Positions 60,921-64,000 of a stretch of 64,000 nt of DNA are shown piece after piece (the first letter of the stretch is position 1; every line of letters begins with the position of its first letter). A program made the translations under genes and the position numbers. The stretch comes from Vesta saturnalis (lineage: Eukaryota > Arthropoda > Insecta > Coleoptera > Lampyridae), in the NCBI GenBank assembly GCA_036346205.1, contig JARFJB010000400.1, positions 6,339,001 to 6,403,000 on the forward strand, given 5' to 3'. The notes beneath the pieces were generated by a model that made no database searches, was not told where the DNA came from, and was given only the letters and a program-made list of their open reading frames with translations.

Positions 60921-61239
60921 AATTATAGAGTAGTCATGGTTTCTATAGATGTGAAGGCATAGACGACACATAGTTAATTTTACTCAGCGTTCTGTATGAT
61001 CTCTAACCCATCCGTCATATTTGTTTTTAACAGCCTTAGTAATAATTATGAACGGTAATGTCAGATCTAAATGTAGGTATGGTAAGTTAATAAATACGAC
61101 TGATCGAAAGTAAACATGCACAACGCACTTGACAGCTTTTATTCAAAATTATCAAAGCGTAGACTATTCCGTGCATACAAATTAATATGGGCTAGAGGCT
61201 TATCGCGGAAAGCCATACTAAATTGGTACCTCCATTTTC

Positions 61240-61242
<3 letters not shown>

Positions 61243-61307
<65 letters not shown>

Positions 61308-61308
61308 C
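61243..61308. repeat. (TA)n microsatellite
   Basis: About 60 bp of TA with one G interruption. Confidence 0.95.
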
Positions 61309-61339
61309 ATTATAATCTAACATGCAGTAAGCAATAATG

Positions 61340-61440
61340 TTATATTTATTTATTATTGTATTTATCATTTTAGTTTTGACTGAAGAAGGAATAAATATTT
61401 CCAAAAGCTTTCAAATTGATGTATAAATAGTTGTCAATTT
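61340..61440 (+). repeat. Hammerhead-like repeat, divergent copy
   Basis: CTGAAGA (61380-61386), then a GGAA/TTCC stem around TAAATAT, then AAAAGCTTTC. The same core order as R1 but little sequence identity. Confidence 0.35.
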
Positions 61441-61500
61441 AATTTAGGCTGCATCCCCGTTATACTAAAAAATTACGTTAAACTTATACAGCCGTTATTA

Positions 61501-61505
<5 letters not shown>

Positions 61506-61557
<52 letters not shown>
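61506..61557. repeat. (TA)n microsatellite
   Basis: Pure TA run close to the left end of the next transposon. Confidence 0.95.
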
Positions 61558-61559
<2 letters not shown>

Positions 61560-62249
61560 GACAAAAATTTATATACAGTGTTGACAAAAAGTTACATTTT
61601 GTCCAATGGAACACGATGTACTATCGCATGTTTAAATAGCGCTTCAAAAGACAATTTCAAAAATATAGGGCAAGAGGGGTCTGTTAAATTTTGTTTCTGA
61701 CTTATAATAACTTATCTGTCAAAAAGTGTCTAAGTTCAAAGGCTTGTAAAATGGATTCTATGGGACTTAGAAACTTTTACGTGCTCTCAAATTTTAAAAG
61801 CTATCAACAAAAAAAAACAGTGTTGCAAATATTTGATAATTGTAGTCCCACCATTCTTCTAAGTGTAATACCCTATAAATGAACATATCTTCGAATAGAG
61901 CATTTGAAGAACTTTACGATGATATAGCATATTGTCGGTCTATTATTAACAGTTCAAGAGATGTTAAACAAATTATGTTGAAAAAATGCAATGTGATTCA
62001 GGGTCACAAATTCGTTTTGCTCGATCTACTAAAGATTTAATTACATAAATTTTTTTTTGCTGATATTTTTCATTGTTAGCCTTCGACCGTTAGAGGGTGT
62101 TCTGATTTGTTATCTTGAAGGCACTTCAACAATATTTAATTTTTAATGATCTAGTTATTATTTACTAAAATTTAATTCTATAGTTGGCTTTATAGGTTCT
62201 CATGCTGATGTTTATGTTTTAATTTTTCAACTTTTACAAAATTATTTCA

Positions 62250-62360
62250 ACAATTTTAACAATTTTAATAGATATTACTAATGACGAAGATAATTGTAAT
62301 TGTTATCGAAACGTTTAGTTGGTATATTATAAAAATACACCATTAAAAAACCCAAAAAAT
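62250..62360 (+). repeat. Short repeat R1, copy 2, with hammerhead-like core
   Basis: It matches 46146-46265. Here the second core strand is the canonical CGAAAC after GTTATC (about 62302-62313), but the first is CTAATGACGA, with an insertion relative to CTGACGA. Confidence 0.5.
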
Positions 62361-62469
62361 AAGGATAAGTATTTTATTACTTAAATATGATACCAAAGCT
62401 CCCAAATGTTGTGTGAACATACATTGGAAAATTAAAATATACTTTTAATGAAAAATCAACTTTATTCGA

Positions 62470-63060
62470 CTTATAATAACTGAACTTGTAATTGTTCTAT
62501 ATGCTCTCCCATCTGAGTGATGGTGGAGGTGGTACAACACAGTTCCATGCTATCAATAGCCTTTGAAACATAATTTGTTTGCCTCAACAATTGGATAGCT
62601 TCTCTAATTTTGGTGTAAATAATTAACAGAAAATCACCCGACTATTCAAATCATTTGGTTCTCGTTTTAATTTGGTTGAAATTTAAAACTTTTATATTTG
62701 TGAATCTTTGAGAGCCCGGAATGCATAGATGAAGAGGCGACTTTCGTGTTGAGGTTGTTTGATTTTCGTCAAAGTGGAGTAGTATGTTTAATTGAGCATT
62801 TTCAGTAAGAACATGTCTTATTACTCGTTTCTCTACTGGAAGTTCTTTTTTGAAAGGAAAGGATGATATAGCCTCCAAATTGTTTTGCAAGTTGGAATCG
62901 TGGTATCAGGAAACTTTTCATGGAAGTGACGGCTCGCCAATACAGCAGACATTATTTTTTTATAAAAAAATTCGGCAATACATACTCTTGCCCTAAAATA
63001 TTTGAGCGAACTAAGCAAGATTAGTAATCTAGCTACTATCCAATCTTTTTTAGTACGCAT
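62470..63060 (-). pseudogene. Transposase remnant, N- and C-terminal ends only
   Basis: From 63060 down: a helix-turn-helix part with LASRHFHEKFPDTTIPTCKT, then IRHVLTENAQLNIL, FDENQTTSTRKSPL and FTNIKVLNFNQIKT, which resembles the two DNA-binding modules of the Tc1/mariner group present elsewhere here. A piece near 62510-62610 reads IREAIQLLRQTNYVSKAIDS then MGEHIEQLQVQLL, like a transposase C-terminus. The DDE core is missing, so it is non-autonomous. Assignment is moderate. Confidence 0.55.
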
Positions 63061-63257
63061 GTATTATAAATAAACATTTTAATATTCTGAAGCTTACCAA
63101 ATTGACAATAAAACGTATAATTCGAATTACTGATCACTTTGAATCAGTAGACTTCATGGAATGACTTAAACTTTCATGTAACTACATGATAAAAAAATTA
63201 AGGAATAAAATCGAAATGGTAATCCTTCTAAGAAAGAATCCTTTCATGCGTACTAAA

Positions 63258-63405
63258 AAGTAGTGTATAAAACTCGTGTATAAGCGCTTTTAAAGCAATT
63301 ACGACATTAAAGAAAACTCGTTTCACTCGTTTTCTTCAAACTTGTGCGTGCTTAAAAGGCTTGCTTATACACTCGTATTATAATATACTATTTTGGTGCT
63401 ACCGC
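63258..63405. repeat. MITE-like foldback element
   Basis: The outer arms CTCGTGTATAAGCGCTTTTA (about 63272) and, on the opposite strand, CGAGTGTATAAGCAAGCC (about 63375) pair. A central palindrome AAGAAAAC-(11 nt)-GTTTTCTT sits at about 63312-63338. The 3' half has the direct repeat ACTCGTTT. It is nested in the 61.6-63.7 kb element. Confidence 0.75.
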
Positions 63406-63740
63406 AATACTATTTCTTACGCATCCCAATATTCTAGATTTTCCAAAATAAATTACTTGTAGCTCTTAAGCAATGAATATGATGCCCATTATAATTATGC
63501 TATATCACCGTAAAGTTCTTGAAATGTTCTATTCAAAGATGTATTCATATACGAACACTAAAGTTTGCCTCTAAAAAAAATGGAGGAAAACTGCAATTCC
63601 TAAATGTTGACAACATTGATTTTTATTGATAACTTTTAAAGTTTGATAGAAAATTACAATTTTTTGACGCCACATAAAAGTTTCTAGGTTCCTTTACAGA
63701 CCTTTGTACTTTGCACTTTGTTTCACTTTTTACACGCCCA

Positions 63741-64000
63741 CGTGGGGACCGTATTTTTTCATCTGAAACAAAAGATTTAATCTGTTATTAATTAGGATCC
63801 GTTTTTATCAAACGAGGCTGCACAATTACTATTAATTTTTTTTTAATCCCATCTATAGATTGTGACCTAATTTATTTATGCATTAGGGGTTGTATTCAAA
63901 TAAGTGGCCGTAGTCTTGTAAGACGGGAATCTGTTCGCGTGCCTCTTAATATGTGTTTATTATTATTAAACAGTTATACAACTTTATTTATATTAATTGG
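63741..64000. other. AT-rich end of the window
   Basis: No feature recognised. Confidence 0.4.

Larger units (their letters stand above)
61576..63740 (-). mobile_element. Deleted long-TIR Tc1/mariner-type element
   Basis: The left end is probably CAGTGTTGACAAAAAG at 61576, after TA. A long inverted repeat joins about 61735-61940 to 63480-63730. Shared blocks include TAGAAACTTTTACGTG, TTTTAAAAGCTATCAA and AAGAACTTTACGATGATATA. The outer right end is eroded, so that limit is approximate. The interior holds transposase N- and C-terminal pieces without the catalytic core, plus nested repeats. Confidence 0.72.

Overview
This is an AT-rich eukaryotic window, almost certainly from an insect. A beetle or another arthropod with a repeat-rich genome is my best guess, based on the mix of Jockey-type and RTE-type LINEs, Tc1/mariner-superfamily elements, MULE, hAT, a Ty3/gypsy element, tRNA-like SINE and (TA)n runs. 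I recognise no intact host protein-coding gene. Nearly every readable coding segment is a decayed transposase or reverse transcriptase carrying frameshifts, stops or internal deletions. The window is best read as a stack of nested mobile elements and satellite DNA.

Layout. 0-1.6 kb: a microsatellite, then an RTE-like LINE (-). 2.4-3.3 kb: a hairpin and a Tc1/mariner-type transposase tail (+). 3.9-5.6 kb: a GC-richer block with a five-copy minisatellite of about 60-67 bp. 5.6-7.9 kb: featureless. 7.9-12.8 kb: a LINE split by a long-TIR Tc1/mariner element (8025-12677), which is itself split by a MULE (9013-11177) with a 9-bp target duplication. 12.9-15.7 kb: a Jockey-type LINE (+), a fragment of another LINE (-), and a duplicated piece of the first. 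16.0-17.2 kb: a DD34D mariner set in a (TA)n run. 17.2-20.7 kb: a long-TIR element (17402-20484) that holds a LINE and sits inside an older transposase remnant. 22.5-23.0 kb: a tRNA-like SINE.

23.2-31.0 kb: satellite array A. It has a higher-order repeat of about 574 bp and an inverted block, and is interrupted at 26860-30549 by a DNA transposon with AATT target duplication. 31.5-35.9 kb: a hAT element with its transposase on the minus strand. 41.0-44.1 kb: Ty3/gypsy gag-pol remains (-). 45.1-46.2 kb: a Jockey-type LINE 3' end (-). 48.6-50.8 kb: the cleanest element here, with TIRs of about 450 bp, TA duplication, a 59-bp intron and DD41D spacing. 53.1-53.3 kb: a CA-rich microsatellite. 55.4-58.1 kb: satellite array B, split by a hAT element (55666-57853) with a perfect 8-bp target duplication. 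59.2-60.9 kb: another copy of the first Jockey-type LINE (-). 61.6-63.7 kb: a deleted long-TIR element with a nested foldback element.

Relationships. At least five transposases of one Tc1/mariner group recur (3.0, 8-12, 17-20, 20.6 and 49-50 kb, with an N-terminal relative at 62-63 kb). Its signature is a QQDGAP-like second Asp block, an SPD box, an LDFF-like third Asp block and TIRs of 400-570 bp. Insertion into satellite or simple repeats is frequent. Insertion order can be read from the nesting: LINE, then the 8025-12677 element, then the MULE; and old transposase, then the 17402-20484 element, then a LINE.
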